Shown here: positions 33,795 to 42,382 of the stretch, one piece after another
How positions within the stretch are numbered: the first letter of the stretch is position 1
How the letters are laid out: every line of letters begins with the position of its first letter
Assembly: GCF_000758605.1 (NCBI RefSeq)
Contig: NZ_CP009282.1
Span: 7,440,001-7,504,000, forward strand
From: Paenibacillus sp. FSL R5-0912
GTDB taxonomy: Bacteria; Bacillota; Bacilli; Paenibacillales; Paenibacillaceae
DNA length: 64,000 nt
Direction of reading: 5' to 3'
Program-made: the position numbers and the translations under genes
The notes under the pieces: model-generated
Seen by the model: the letters and a program-made list of their open reading frames with translations, nothing else
What the model was told of the DNA's origin: nothing
Database searches by the model: none

Positions 33795-34892
33795 TTATCC
33801 TACAATGGCGCTGCCAGTCTCCGCTGCTTTGCCCTTGGTCTTCTTGATCTGCTTGCTGCGAAGCTGTCCGCAGGCCGCATCAATATCGACTCCATGCTCC
33901 AGCCGGGTGCTGACGCTGACACCCTGCTTCTTCAGCGTGTCGAAGAACGCACGTACGGATTCCCGCTCGCTCCGCTGATACTGGCTATGCTCATCTACCG
34001 GATTATACGGAATCAGGTTGACATTCGCCAGCTGACGCCGGTCTCCGATTAACTCGGCCAGCTCCAGAGCATGCTCCTCACGGTCATTGATATCCTTCAG
34101 CAGGATATACTCCAGGGTAATTCTCCGGTTGGTCTTCTCCAGATAATAATCAATCGCCGGCATTAACTTCTCTATAGGAATGGCACGGTTGATCTTCATG
34201 ATCTGTGTCCGCAGCTCATTATTCGGCGCATGCAGGGAGATCGCCAGATTGACCTGCATATTGGCGTCAGCGAATTCTCTGATTTTGTCAGCCAGACCAC
34301 TGGTGGATACGGTAATGCCTTTGCCGGCAATGGCCAGACCCTTGTGATCCTTGATCGTAATCAGGAAATTCAGCAGATGCCGGAAATTATCGAATGGCTC
34401 ACCAATGCCCATTACGACTACATGGCTGACCTTTTGTCCAAGACCGGCCTGATCCAGATCAAGCTGGACCTTCATAATCTGCTCGACAATCTCGCCGCTG
34501 GTGAGATCGCGGCTCTTCGCCAGCAGCCCGCTTGCGCAGAAGCTGCAGCCGATATTGCAGCCGACCTGAGTGGTAACGCAGACGGACAGACCATACTTTT
34601 GCCGCATAAGCACCGTTTCAATCAGGTTGCCGTCCTGTAAGCGGAACAGGAATTTGACAGTGCCGTCAGCCGATTCCTGCTTCACATGCTCTTCCATCGT
34701 CTGAAAGACATAATGCTCTTCCAGCAGCTGTACACAGTCCGGGTTCATCCCCGTCATTTCTGCAAAGCTGGTAACCCGCTTGCGGTATAGCCATTCCCAG
34801 ACAGCAGATGCACGGGATTTCTTGTGCCCATGCTCCAGCAGCCAGGCGGTCAGTTGTTCCAAAGTCAATCCATAAATGGATTCTTTATTCAT
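33795..34892 (-). CDS. rlmN: 23S rRNA (adenine2503-C2)-methyltransferase / tRNA A37 methyltransferase
   Basis: 365 residues from the ATG at 34892, which has AAGAGGAT upstream; a longer frame to 34925 lacks a site. The radical SAM motif is CNIGCSFC, preceded by [21 protein letters not shown] and the resolving Cys in [10 protein letters not shown] are present. Full-length match to the streptococcal/paenibacillal type of RlmN, not to the resistance enzyme Cfr, which reads differently in all three places. Methylates C2 of A2503 in 23S rRNA and of A37 in some tRNAs. Confidence 0.93.
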   Translation of the reverse strand: MNKESIYGLTLEQLTAWLLEHGHKKSRASAVWEWLYRKRVTSFAEMTGMNPDCVQLLEEHYVFQTMEEHVKQESADGTVKFLFRLQDGNLIETVLMRQKYGLSVCVTTQVGCNIGCSFCASGLLAKSRDLTSGEIVEQIMKVQLDLDQAGLGQKVSHVVVMGIGEPFDNFRHLLNFLITIKDHKGLAIAGKGITVSTSGLADKIREFADANMQVNLAISLHAPNNELRTQIMKINRAIPIEKLMPAIDYYLEKTNRRITLEYILLKDINDREEHALELAELIGDRRQLANVNLIPYNPVDEHSQYQRSERESVRAFFDTLKKQGVSVSTRLEHGVDIDAACGQLRSKQIKKTKGKAAETGSAIVG

Positions 34893-35045
34893 TTCATATC
34901 CTCTTTTCAAAACGTTAAAGTTCAATCAATCTATTCTACCTTGCGGGGGACATTAGCAACAACAATAACTTATTGTCTCAAATTTTGTTTATTAAAACAA
35001 GGGGAAACACTGCCGATTCCGGGTCTTTTCCGTGCACATACGCAG

Positions 35046-35077
35046 AAAAAGCGCACCCCTCCATCCGGGATACGCTT
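35046..35077 (-). terminator. rho-independent terminator after the NodB deacetylase gene
   Basis: Minus strand AAGCGTATCCC, short loop, GGGGTGCGCTT pairs over 11 positions when G-U pairs are counted, followed by TTTTTC. It ends 9 bases after the deacetylase stop. Confidence 0.8.
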
Positions 35078-35085
35078 CCTGGTTT

Positions 35086-36405
35086 TTATTTGAAGACGGC
35101 GAACTTTAGTCCCTGTGCCTGAAGATACTCAATGATCTCAGGAAGCGCCTGGACCGTAACTGCTTTCTCGTGCAGCAGATAGATGCCGCCGGACGGGTCC
35201 GTTGTATGGAAATAACGGAGGACCTGCGGGGCATTATCGGCTTTCCAATCCTCGGTATCCCGGTTCCAGAGCAGCAGCTTCATATGCTGCCGCTTCGCTT
35301 CAGCGGCCAGTTCATCGTTGACTGCACCATAAGGCGGACGGAAGATCGTTACCGCCGAGTTCATGTTCGACTCCAATTCCCGGCTGGCCCGCTCCAGATT
35401 CTTGCGGTTCTCCTCAGGGCTGTTCCGTGTCATATCACTATGATCCCAGGAATGGCTGCCTACTGGCATACCATGCTCATTAGCATAGCGGACCTCTGCC
35501 GGGCGGCGGCTGGCCTTCTGTCCAATAAACAGGAAGTTCGCCGCCACACCATACTCGTCCAGAATATCTACAATCTGCCTTGTGTACTGCGAGGGCCCAT
35601 CGTCGAAGGATAAAGCCACATAACCCTGAGGCAGGCTGTATTCATAGCTATTCCCGTCCAGTTCTATCTCTTCAACCGCAGTCTCCGGAGCAGCTGCAGA
35701 GGTATCTTCCGGAGTATCTTCCGGGGCCTCTTCCGGGACTGCCGGGACTTCGCTGCTCTGGTAGGCCACCGTCTGGACCGCCGGTATAACATTAATAAGG
35801 GGACTGCTGCTGACGTCCGCAGCTACGGCCGATTGTACAGAAGCAGCTACGGCCGATTGCACCGGGTCCTCATGGGCTTCTGCACTGCTGCTGAACAGCT
35901 TCCCGTCCATGCGCAGCAGGAACAATGCGATGAGGCAGCTGAACAGAATGCCGCGCAGCAGTATAGCCCGGGCAGGCCGCAGGCTGCGGCTGCGCCTCAC
36001 ATGCCCAGGTTTGTGATGATGCAATTCAAGTGACGGTACATGAGCTGCAGGCCCGGGCTCAGCTGGACGTTCTTCCTCCTGCCGCGCCTTCACAAGCTGC
36101 GAGGCATACTCCTCGGAGCAGCCATAATACAGCGTTTCGCTAAACGTCTGGTTCATTTTGATCAGGGAGCTGAAGAAGCTGCGGCGGAAGGGGTCCCATT
36201 TGGGATAGAGAGACAGACGCACACGCTGACCCGCGAAGGGACCAAGCATACTCAATTGCACATATGTATATTCATCGATGAATAGTATTTGGCGGGCGGA
36301 ACCGCTGCTGTGGGTTAAACCTACCTCCATCTGATAGACGCCCTGCCTCTGCTCAAGGGACAGCAGCTCTACCATCCGAGCAGCGATCGCCGGGTGCACT
36401 GGCAT
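35086..36405 (-). CDS. membrane-anchored polysaccharide deacetylase with N-terminal cytosolic domain
   Basis: 439 residues in three parts. Residues 1-105 form a soluble, likely cytosolic domain that I cannot assign. A basic stretch and a single membrane span (about 147-164) follow, then an Ala/Glu/Pro linker and a complete NodB homology domain: SFDDGPS (266-272), HSWDH (318-322), RPPYG (356-360), WNRDTEDW and LLHE (410-413). All metal and catalytic residues appear present, so de-N-acetylation of peptidoglycan or another amino-sugar polymer outside the cell is likely. The linker contains a tandem SAVAA repeat. It begins 5 bases after the coiled-coil gene, so co-expression is expected. Confidence 0.85.
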   Translation of the reverse strand: MPVHPAIAARMVELLSLEQRQGVYQMEVGLTHSSGSARQILFIDEYTYVQLSMLGPFAGQRVRLSLYPKWDPFRRSFFSSLIKMNQTFSETLYYGCSEEYASQLVKARQEEERPAEPGPAAHVPSLELHHHKPGHVRRSRSLRPARAILLRGILFSCLIALFLLRMDGKLFSSSAEAHEDPVQSAVAASVQSAVAADVSSSPLINVIPAVQTVAYQSSEVPAVPEEAPEDTPEDTSAAAPETAVEEIELDGNSYEYSLPQGYVALSFDDGPSQYTRQIVDILDEYGVAANFLFIGQKASRRPAEVRYANEHGMPVGSHSWDHSDMTRNSPEENRKNLERASRELESNMNSAVTIFRPPYGAVNDELAAEAKRQHMKLLLWNRDTEDWKADNAPQVLRYFHTTDPSGGIYLLHEKAVTVQALPEIIEYLQAQGLKFAVFK

Positions 36406-36410
36406 AAATC

Positions 36411-37133
36411 CTATGTATCTCCGTTGCTGTCGTTACGCTCTGCCGGCGGAGTGTTTCCGCTAAAGGGTACGGTCATGCGGTTGGTGAAATCACTGATCAT
36501 GCTGGAGAGGTAGGTTTTCTCCTGCCGGACCGTATCGTATTTCTGCTTCAGGTGACTGTTCTCTGTCTCCAGGCGCCCGATCTTCTCTTCGAGCTCATTC
36601 ATCCGCTTCAGCTTCTCGGAGATGGCATCATTATGTTTTTGTACAAGATTGGCATATTTCTGCTGCTCCAGATCAATAGTGCTCTTGAGCTCATCCATTT
36701 CCCCGGATAAGGTCGTGTGCAGCTCACGGTAATCCTCCAGCACCTGGTCCACCTTCAGATTCTTCTCCACCAGCTTATGCTCTAGCTCCAGAATGCTCTT
36801 CTCCCGCTCTTCAATTACCTTGTTCAGGTTCCTCAGATCCCGTCCCAGCCTCTCCACATGACTGCTGGAGTGATTCAGCCGGTCCTGCAGCTCATGGTTG
36901 TTCGTTTCAGCATGCGCTCTCGCCTGAATCATCTGTTCTACTGCGAAGATCAGGTCCAGCGACTTTTTATCCAGCTGCGCTTTGCCGACGGACACGAGGG
37001 CGGGAGCACTTTCAGCCTTCTCATAATTATCGCTATCTTCGGGCGGAAGTTCGGCCAGTTGAACCTTTTGAACCATACCCGGTTTGGCCGGTTTGTCCAC
37101 AGCTTCTTTCTTCTTAAAAAACGGAGCCGCCAT
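36411..37133 (-). CDS. coiled-coil protein of unknown function
   Basis: 240 residues. N-terminal 50 residues are basic then acidic with PAKPGMVQKVQL; residues 60-215 are almost continuous heptads (EEREKSILELEHKLVEKNLK, MNELEEKIGRLETENSHLKQ), and the last 25 are polar. No signal peptide or membrane span. GAGGTGA precedes the ATG. Its stop lies 5 bases before the deacetylase start, so a scaffold or localisation partner for the cytosolic domain of that enzyme is possible. No family recognised. Confidence 0.7.
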   Translation of the reverse strand: MAAPFFKKKEAVDKPAKPGMVQKVQLAELPPEDSDNYEKAESAPALVSVGKAQLDKKSLDLIFAVEQMIQARAHAETNNHELQDRLNHSSSHVERLGRDLRNLNKVIEEREKSILELEHKLVEKNLKVDQVLEDYRELHTTLSGEMDELKSTIDLEQQKYANLVQKHNDAISEKLKRMNELEEKIGRLETENSHLKQKYDTVRQEKTYLSSMISDFTNRMTVPFSGNTPPAERNDSNGDT

Positions 37134-37463
37134 CTATAGAATCACCTCATTATAAATGTCAAAATATGTCGAGCATGTACGTGTTCATTATAGTTGATTT
37201 AGCGGATACGTTAGTGAGCCTTAATATCTAACTTTACTAAATGTATCCAAAGGCCCAAGTCGCGCCTTCCAGCTGCTGCCCGGCTCATTTCAAGACGAAT
37301 CACCCCTGCCATTTGTACTGGATGTTCCCGTAAAATAAGAACTGCAACGCGCCTGATAATCCCGGATTATGCCTGCGTGTTGTCATAGCACCCTAGAGCC
37401 AGAGCAAATTCCTGAACAACAAAAAAACGCAGTCTGCAGAGACCACGCTTTTCATCCAAACTA
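37134..37463. other. intergenic region with a terminator
   Basis: 330 bases. The terminator of the small GIY-YIG gene lies at 37424-37450; the middle part is AT-mixed with no open frame worth calling, and the portion next to 37133 should hold the coiled-coil gene promoter. Confidence 0.5.
37424..37450 (-). terminator. rho-independent terminator after the GIY-YIG gene
   Basis: Minus strand AAGCGTGGTCT, loop CTGC, AGACTGCGTTT pairs over 11 positions with G-U pairs and runs into TTTT, 13 bases past the gene's stop. Confidence 0.85.
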
Positions 37464-37820
37464 TTATTTATACAGTACCTTCTCCACATTGTATTTCGCC
37501 TTAAGCTTGTTCACAATGTAAGTCTCATAAATTTCTCTGTCGACCGGGTCTTCCACGATGCAGACTTCAATCTTGGTAACTTCGTCACGGTGTGGCTTCA
37601 TGACCGATACGTTATCTTCGAAGTGCTTCTTGATCCGCGGTCTCAGTTTGCGTGCCTTGCCTACAAACAGCAGCTCATCCTTGTCATTGTAGAACATGAA
37701 GATGCCGCCAGCTTCGCGGGTGATCAGGTGAAAATCCGTAAATCCGTAAATATGGCTGAGCACAGGGTTCTCCTGCTTAAAAATAGTAACTTCCGGTGCC
37801 GGAATGGTAATGCTGATCAT
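37464..37820 (-). CDS. small GIY-YIG-fold protein, UvrC N-domain-like
   Basis: 118 residues from the ATG at 37820 with AGGAAGTGAG upstream (a longer frame to 37862 has no site). The pattern GGIFMFYN (38-45), ELLFVGKARKLRPRIKKHF (49-67) and EIYETYIVNKLKAKYN (96-111) matches the GIY-YIG core of UvrC, with the basic helix and the metal Glu. Both Tyr of the name motif are Phe here (GIF, LFVG), so activity may be altered. Often annotated as a nucleotide excision repair endonuclease in Bacillales; the role is not established. Confidence 0.75.
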   Translation of the reverse strand: MISITIPAPEVTIFKQENPVLSHIYGFTDFHLITREAGGIFMFYNDKDELLFVGKARKLRPRIKKHFEDNVSVMKPHRDEVTKIEVCIVEDPVDREIYETYIVNKLKAKYNVEKVLYK

Positions 37821-37928
37821 TAAGCTCACTTCCTCATTGTATATAGAAATAAATAGTATCACAGATTGGGAAACCTGACTATTTCTATCTTCTGCAGATA
37901 ACCTGTGTTTTATGAGGGGGAGTTACAC

Positions 37929-38897
37929 TTATTTGGCTGCACGGTTCTGGAGGGAATGGATCGTCGCTGTTATCCCCTGTTCAAAAGACGTGGCCGGAAC
38001 CGGCCCGGCTAACCGCTCGTATTTCGCACCGCTGAGCCGCAGCGGCTCCTTCGTCAAATACAGCATCTCGACAATCTCTTTCATTACCGGTACAAACAGG
38101 CCGAGCAGTGACAGACCTGCTGCGCCTAAGGGGATAACCACTTTCGAGCTTCCGGCCGCTTCGCGGGCAATCCGGACGATCTCTTTGCCGGAGATCACGC
38201 CGGCTCCAGGAATATTCCAGTTCTGCCCGTAGGCCTCCTCGCGGAGGGCAAGCTCCACCATCATCACTGCCGCATCCGGCAGATAGACGTATTCACGCGG
38301 AACATTCATGTTACCGATGAACATCGCAGGTCTACCGGCAGCTATGGCTTCCAGCGTTGATCCGAGGTAAGAGGCTTCATTGGCCGTGGGGCCGTAATAA
38401 TCCGGCAGGCGGACAATCATTCCCTTCGTGCCGCTCCAGCGCGGGCTGAAGAACATCCGCTCGAATTCCAGCTTTATTTTCCCCTTGCGGGTATGCGGAT
38501 TCTTCGGATAGTTCTCGGCAATCGGCTGCTCATCCACTCTTCTGCCATACGGATAAATCCCGTCCACAGCCACTACCTTCACCCCCAGCCGGTTCGCGGC
38601 CTCCATCACAGCTTCACCCATCGGCAGCAACTTCTCGGCCATTTCGTGATAGGGCACCGATGCACTGTGAAAAATAACATCAGCCCCACGCGCGACCTTA
38701 AATACATCATCCGCACGGAACACATCACCGGTCTGCAGGCTCAGCCCTGCCGGATTCCCCAGCTTGGCCGCGAGCTGTTCCAGCTTCGGCATGGAGCGCC
38801 CAAAGGCTACAGTCTCGATCCCTCTTCGAAGCAGCTCGGCAATAATCACCGTTCCTGTCCCTCCGGTTGCTCCCAGTACCAGCGCTTTATTTATCAT
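37929..38897 (-). CDS. NAD(P)-binding NmrA/epimerase-like oxidoreductase
   Basis: 322 residues with AGGAGG before the ATG. An N-terminal Rossmann fold starts LVLGATGGTGTVIIAELLRRG; later VVAVDGIYPYGRRVD and PDYYGPT resemble extended SDR and NmrA-like proteins, but the usual YxxxK is not obvious. The gene follows a TetR gene on the same strand and its upstream region carries two TetR-type sites, so inducible expression by a ligand of that TetR is likely. Substrate unknown. Confidence 0.8.
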   Translation of the reverse strand: MINKALVLGATGGTGTVIIAELLRRGIETVAFGRSMPKLEQLAAKLGNPAGLSLQTGDVFRADDVFKVARGADVIFHSASVPYHEMAEKLLPMGEAVMEAANRLGVKVVAVDGIYPYGRRVDEQPIAENYPKNPHTRKGKIKLEFERMFFSPRWSGTKGMIVRLPDYYGPTANEASYLGSTLEAIAAGRPAMFIGNMNVPREYVYLPDAAVMMVELALREEAYGQNWNIPGAGVISGKEIVRIAREAAGSSKVVIPLGAAGLSLLGLFVPVMKEIVEMLYLTKEPLRLSGAKYERLAGPVPATSFEQGITATIHSLQNRAAK

Positions 38898-38947
38898 TTG
38901 AAATTCCTCCTGTTAGAATGAATTGTTATTGATTATTAATCACAATT

Positions 38948-38961
38948 AGTGATTGATCACT
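38948..38961. promoter_or_regulatory. TetR-type operator, site 1
   Basis: AGTGATTGATCACT, a near-perfect palindrome about 50 bases upstream of the oxidoreductase start codon. It shares its core with the sites at 39130 and 39900. Confidence 0.7.
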
Positions 38962-39129
38962 AACTATATAATAAATTTAAATTGTATATAGCTTAGCTTA
39001 AAGCGACTCATTGAAATTATCTTATTCATGGCCGCTTACCTGCGCTCAGAATGAAAATGATGGACACCTAACACTATTTAGTTTCGTTCAAGCTTTGCTT
39101 GTTCTTTGCTTGTTCTCCATTGCATTGTT

Positions 39130-39147
39130 GGTTATTGATCAGTCACT
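39130..39147. promoter_or_regulatory. TetR-type operator, site 2
   Basis: GGTTATTGATCAGTCACT, identical in 17 of 18 positions to the site at 39900-39917. Located between the TetR stop and the oxidoreductase gene. Confidence 0.65.
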
Positions 39148-39300
39148 ACTTAAACTTAAAAAATGATGATCCGGCTGGATCGGGGATTATGCGGCTGACT
39201 CTTACCTGCCGTGCTTACCTGTTGCTCTGAATATTGCTTAATCCACCTACTCCGCTCGGTGCACCGTTACACCCGATCATCCTCCAGCCCGCACCGATGC

Positions 39301-39849
39301 TTACAGATGCTTCGGCTTCAGCTCCGGCATTCCCAGCGTGAGGGCGATATTGCAGAGCATACCGTTAGCCATAAAGGTGCTCACCTCCACCTCAGGATGC
39401 GCAAACCCTGCTGCCGAGAACTTGCTCTCCATCAGACGGGCTACCTCCAGAATTCCAGCCTGCATCGACTGGCGGATAGCTTCATCCCGGATGCCGATGG
39501 CCTGCACCTGCAGAATAATCTCATTCGGATGGGTCTCCATCAGTTGCTCGTATACCTGAATGGCCTCTGCAAGTAACTGGTCTGCAGGAGCCTGAAGCCC
39601 TGAGAAGGTGCGGAGAATCCGTTCAAAAGCCCGCTCCAGCGCAGCAATGAACAGCTCTTCCTTATTCTTAAACAGCTTGAAGATATACGGCTGGGATATC
39701 CCCACCTTCTCGGCCACCTGCGCGGTTGTAGCCCGGTAATAGCCATGCTCTGCAAACACAACCACAGCCGACTCCAGAATCTGCTCCCTGCGGTTTACCG
39801 GAACGGCCTCCTCTCCTCTGGAACGGATAGTGCCCGATTGCTTGTTCAT
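39301..39849 (-). CDS. TetR/AcrR-family transcriptional regulator
   Basis: 182 residues from the ATG at 39849, which has GGAG 7 bases upstream; the open frame extends to a TTG at 39912, but that overlaps an operator-like site and lacks a ribosome site. The helix-turn-helix reads AEKVGISQPYIFKLFKNKEELF after REQILESAVVVFAEHGYYRATTAQV. The C-terminal ligand domain is typical in length. Presumed autoregulator and controller of the downstream oxidoreductase through three related palindromes. Confidence 0.9.
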   Translation of the reverse strand: MNKQSGTIRSRGEEAVPVNRREQILESAVVVFAEHGYYRATTAQVAEKVGISQPYIFKLFKNKEELFIAALERAFERILRTFSGLQAPADQLLAEAIQVYEQLMETHPNEIILQVQAIGIRDEAIRQSMQAGILEVARLMESKFSAAGFAHPEVEVSTFMANGMLCNIALTLGMPELKPKHL

Positions 39850-39899
39850 ATAGGTCTCCATTTCTGCCGGAATGATAGGTGATCGTTTGACTGTCTTTT

Positions 39900-39917
39900 G
39901 GTTATTGATCAATCACT
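39900..39917. promoter_or_regulatory. TetR-type operator, site 3
   Basis: GGTTATTGATCAATCACT, centred about 60 bases upstream of the chosen TetR start. Matches site 2 in 17 of 18 bases and site 1 in its TGATCA core with flanking AGTGAT halves. Confidence 0.7.
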
Positions 39918-39994
39918 CTCTTATTTAGCAGTATATACTTCAATCTTTAAATAATCAACCACAGTCTGAAAAATAATAATTACTGAACAAAATC

Positions 39995-40342
39995 TCCCGG
40001 AAGGCGAATCAGCACCAATCAGCACCTCTCTAAGGTTAATTTAGACCTCACTCACCGTTCCCGGCTAATCCCCCTTTGTATTATCAGCTGCAAATATCAG
40101 CTGCGAAAATGGAAAATTAAGGTGATACACCTCCACTTCCTAATTAATTGGATAGACGTATCTTAATTCGGATGTTTCGGAGTATTCGAGGTAAGCAGTT
40201 GGATAAGTGCAATTAAATTTGATGTATTTCCTCCGTTCTGATCTATTTCAGCTAATTAAGTGCTGATTTTCCAACGGTTTCCTCGTAAGGGCTCCTCGGT
40301 TCATGAGCAAGTGGAGAAAAAGCAACTATTTCCGGCCGCCAT
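39995..40342. repeat. modular intergenic repeat, copy B
   Basis: Aligns with copy A at 28020-28335 over most of its length. Three related units occur: TTGGATAGACGTATCTTAAT (40148-40167), TTGGATAAGTGCAATTAAAT (40199-40218) and, inverted, ATTAAGTGCTGATTTTCCAA near 40255-40275. Flanks also match (TTTAGACCTCACT, GAGCAAGTGGAGAAA). Non-coding. Confidence 0.75.
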
Positions 40343-40413
40343 ACAGCCAAGCCCTTTCCCCTTGACAGCTGTGCAGCCTGAATTGCGCTTTGCCGGACCA
40401 GCCCCCATTTCAA

Positions 40414-40438
40414 CCGCGTGCAGGGAGATTGCACGCGG
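40414..40438. repeat. GC-rich inverted repeat after the nitric oxide synthase gene
   Basis: CCGCGTGCA (40414-40422) and TGCACGCGG (40430-40438) form a perfect 9-base stem with a 7-base loop, 28 bases after the gene's stop. No T-run follows on the minus strand; a weak terminator or RNA-stabilising hairpin. Confidence 0.7.
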
Positions 40439-40466
40439 CGCTAAGCCAATTGTTCCATATCATTAT

Positions 40467-41753
40467 TTATTTTAACGGACCGGAGTTAGTGGGGTGATGG
40501 AAAGGACATGTCATCGCTTCGGCAGCACCCTGTTGCTCAGACTCTGCTGCCGGTTCATCCGTCTCCGCATGCAACGAGGCAGAGCCGCCAGCTTCACTGG
40601 ATGGACCCGCTGCTGCATTTAACCTGTCCGCGTACGCCTTCTTCTGGTACATGAAGCGCGGACTTAGATGCAAATCTCTCAAGGTATTATCATTCCAGAT
40701 CGGCGTGGACGAAGGCGACATCGGGGGGATCAGCCAGCCCCACTTGCCAGATACTTCGCGCCCCTGACGCTTCTCCTGTTCCTGGAAGCGGACGAACTGA
40801 TCTGCCGCTGTATGATGATCTACAATACTGACCCCGGCCTGCTTGAAGGAATGCAGTACCGCGCGGTTCAGCTCCAGCAGCGCGCGGTCTTTCCACAGCG
40901 AGGTATTAGTCGAACGATCCAGGCCCAGCAGATCGGCCACTGCCGGCAGGCGGTTATAACGTTCTGTATCCCCCAGATTCCGGGAGCCGATCTCCGTTTC
41001 CATATACCAGCCGTTGAAGGGCGCCGCCGGGTAACGGATGCCGCCGATCTCCAGGCACATATCCGAGACTACCGGAACGGGATACCAGCGCAGGCCCAGC
41101 TCCGTGAACCGTTCGATCTCCGGATGACTGAGCGGAATCTCCTGCACAAGTCCCGGCGGGACAGGGAACCAGCGGGGTTCCTCCTCGCCGATGCTGATAA
41201 CGAGCGGCAGAATATCGAAATCCCCGCCTGTACCCTGCCAGCCCAGCTTCAGGCAGACTGCAGTGAACTCATCCGAGGCCGGATCACCGGCACGCAGCTG
41301 CTCCCCGTCCCCGGGATAGCCGGCATAACGGATCAGCTGATGATTCCAGATCCGGATAGCTCTATCCGGCTGCTCTCCGCTGCGGAACACGGTAATGACC
41401 GGCCGGATCCTGCCGCCGTTATTCGCATGCTCCACATGCCGGAATAGCGCCTCGGCCACCTCCTCCATAGTCTCTGCCCCGCGCGCGTCAAGCACTGTAA
41501 GCGAATGCCAGAACAGCCTTCCGATACAGCGGCTGTTATGACGCCAGGCCATCCTCGCCCCGTGGGTTAGTTCTTCCTCCGTATGTATATAGGCGCCCGT
41601 AAGGATCACCTCTTCATGTATATCTGCAAGACGCCGCTCCCGCTCACTCTCGGACTTGTCCAGCTCCTGGTAACATGCAGTGATGAAGGATTCCGCCTGC
41701 CCGATTAACGCCCGGCTGCTGTGCTCTTGATCGTTATTGTTCATTTCGTTCAC
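40467..41753 (-). CDS. nos: bacterial nitric oxide synthase oxygenase
   Basis: 428 residues. The haem-ligand motif is WRHNSRCIGR (C76), followed by the family landmarks RIWNHQLIRYAGYPGD, PAAPFNGWYMETEIGSRNLGD and SIVDHHTAADQF, which cover the haem, arginine and pterin sites. Like other Bacillales enzymes it lacks a reductase domain and must borrow electrons from flavodoxin- or YkuN-type partners. Homology ends after FMYQKKAY; the remaining roughly 55 residues (Ala/Glu/Ser-rich, ending MTCPFHHPTNSGPLK) are not found in the 363-residue B. subtilis enzyme. Product: NO from arginine, used in oxidative-stress protection and signalling. Confidence 0.95.
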   Translation of the reverse strand: MNEMNNNDQEHSSRALIGQAESFITACYQELDKSESERERRLADIHEEVILTGAYIHTEEELTHGARMAWRHNSRCIGRLFWHSLTVLDARGAETMEEVAEALFRHVEHANNGGRIRPVITVFRSGEQPDRAIRIWNHQLIRYAGYPGDGEQLRAGDPASDEFTAVCLKLGWQGTGGDFDILPLVISIGEEEPRWFPVPPGLVQEIPLSHPEIERFTELGLRWYPVPVVSDMCLEIGGIRYPAAPFNGWYMETEIGSRNLGDTERYNRLPAVADLLGLDRSTNTSLWKDRALLELNRAVLHSFKQAGVSIVDHHTAADQFVRFQEQEKRQGREVSGKWGWLIPPMSPSSTPIWNDNTLRDLHLSPRFMYQKKAYADRLNAAAGPSSEAGGSASLHAETDEPAAESEQQGAAEAMTCPFHHPTNSGPLK

Positions 41754-41917
41754 TCCCTGTTAGTCCGTTGGACATACGCACTCCTGTCCATTAGCTCAAT
41801 CATAGTAATTGCAGGAGTAAGGATCAAGCTCACTCCACTCCTTGTTTCTGGTAAAATAATGTTGATCAACTCCGCCATTGGAGCGGATAACTACATCTAC
41901 ATGCTGGAGTGATGAGG

Positions 41918-42241
41918 TTGAGCAAATTTGGAATGTATGCAAAATTCACCGCTAAACCGGGTGAACGGGAGGCATTGGCCGCCATTCTGCTGGAAGCCGC
42001 AGCGGCGGCTGAGCCTGTTCAGGAATGCGAGCTGTATATTGTGAACCTCTCGGAATCAGAGGCGGATATCCTCTGGGTCACAGAAGTATGGAGCAGTGCG
42101 GAAGCGCATGCTGCTTCCCTTGCCCTGGAGGCCACCCGTGCCACGATCCAGCGGGCCATGCCGCTGATTGCCGGAGTCGAGCCGGTCAAGCTAATACCTG
42201 TAGGCGGAAAAGGGCTGGCGTTCGGTTCAACTGCCCCATAG
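41918..42241 (+). CDS. antibiotic biosynthesis monooxygenase (ABM) domain protein
   Basis: 107 residues. I choose the TTG at 41918, with GGAG 8 bases upstream, because the product then begins MSKFGMYAKFTAKPGERE, the usual start of the family; GTG at 41909 and ATG at 41912 sit on the ribosome site. The ferredoxin-like dimeric fold is indicated by CELYIVNLSESEADILWVTEVWSSAEAHAASL. Relatives are quinol monooxygenases or haem-degrading enzymes; no haem-binding pattern is clear here. Divergent from the nitric oxide synthase gene and possibly linked in redox stress. Confidence 0.8.
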   Translation: MSKFGMYAKFTAKPGEREALAAILLEAAAAAEPVQECELYIVNLSESEADILWVTEVWSSAEAHAASLALEATRATIQRAMPLIAGVEPVKLIPVGGKGLAFGSTAP

Positions 42242-42265
42242 GCGGCTGAATCCTTATAGCTTCCC

Positions 42266-42319
42266 TGAAATAGAGGCAAGGAATGCAGCCCTAGGGCAGT
42301 AATCCTTGCCTCTATTTCA
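42266..42319 (+). terminator. long-stem terminator after the ABM gene
   Basis: A 17-base perfect stem (TGAAATAGAGGCAAGGA with TCCTTGCCTCTATTTCA) around a 20-base loop. It could serve the convergent ecsC-family gene as well. Confidence 0.85.
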
Positions 42320-42382
42320 TCATGCCCGCCTTGCCGGCAGCCCCGCTGCCATTTATGCGCGGTTCGGCTTCAATCAGAGCCC

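Larger units (their letters stand above)
38898..39300. other. intergenic region between TetR and oxidoreductase genes
   Basis: 403 bases without a gene. It contains two of the three copies of the TGATTGATCA-type operator (38948-38961 and 39130-39147) and an AT-rich stretch that should contain the oxidoreductase promoter. A direct repeat TTCTTTGCTTGTTCT-like run lies near 39090-39118. Confidence 0.6.
39850..40466. other. intergenic region with operator, repeat copy B and hairpin
   Basis: 617 bases with no gene. From left to right it contains the TetR operator site 3, an AT-rich promoter-like segment, the modular repeat copy B, and a 9-base perfect inverted repeat after the nitric oxide synthase gene. 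No protein-like frame was found. Confidence 0.65.

Noticed and set aside
33795-34892. Possible Cfr-type antibiotic resistance methyltransferase
   Set aside because: The [16 protein letters not shown] and C-terminal sequences match RlmN of streptococci and paenibacilli and differ from Cfr.
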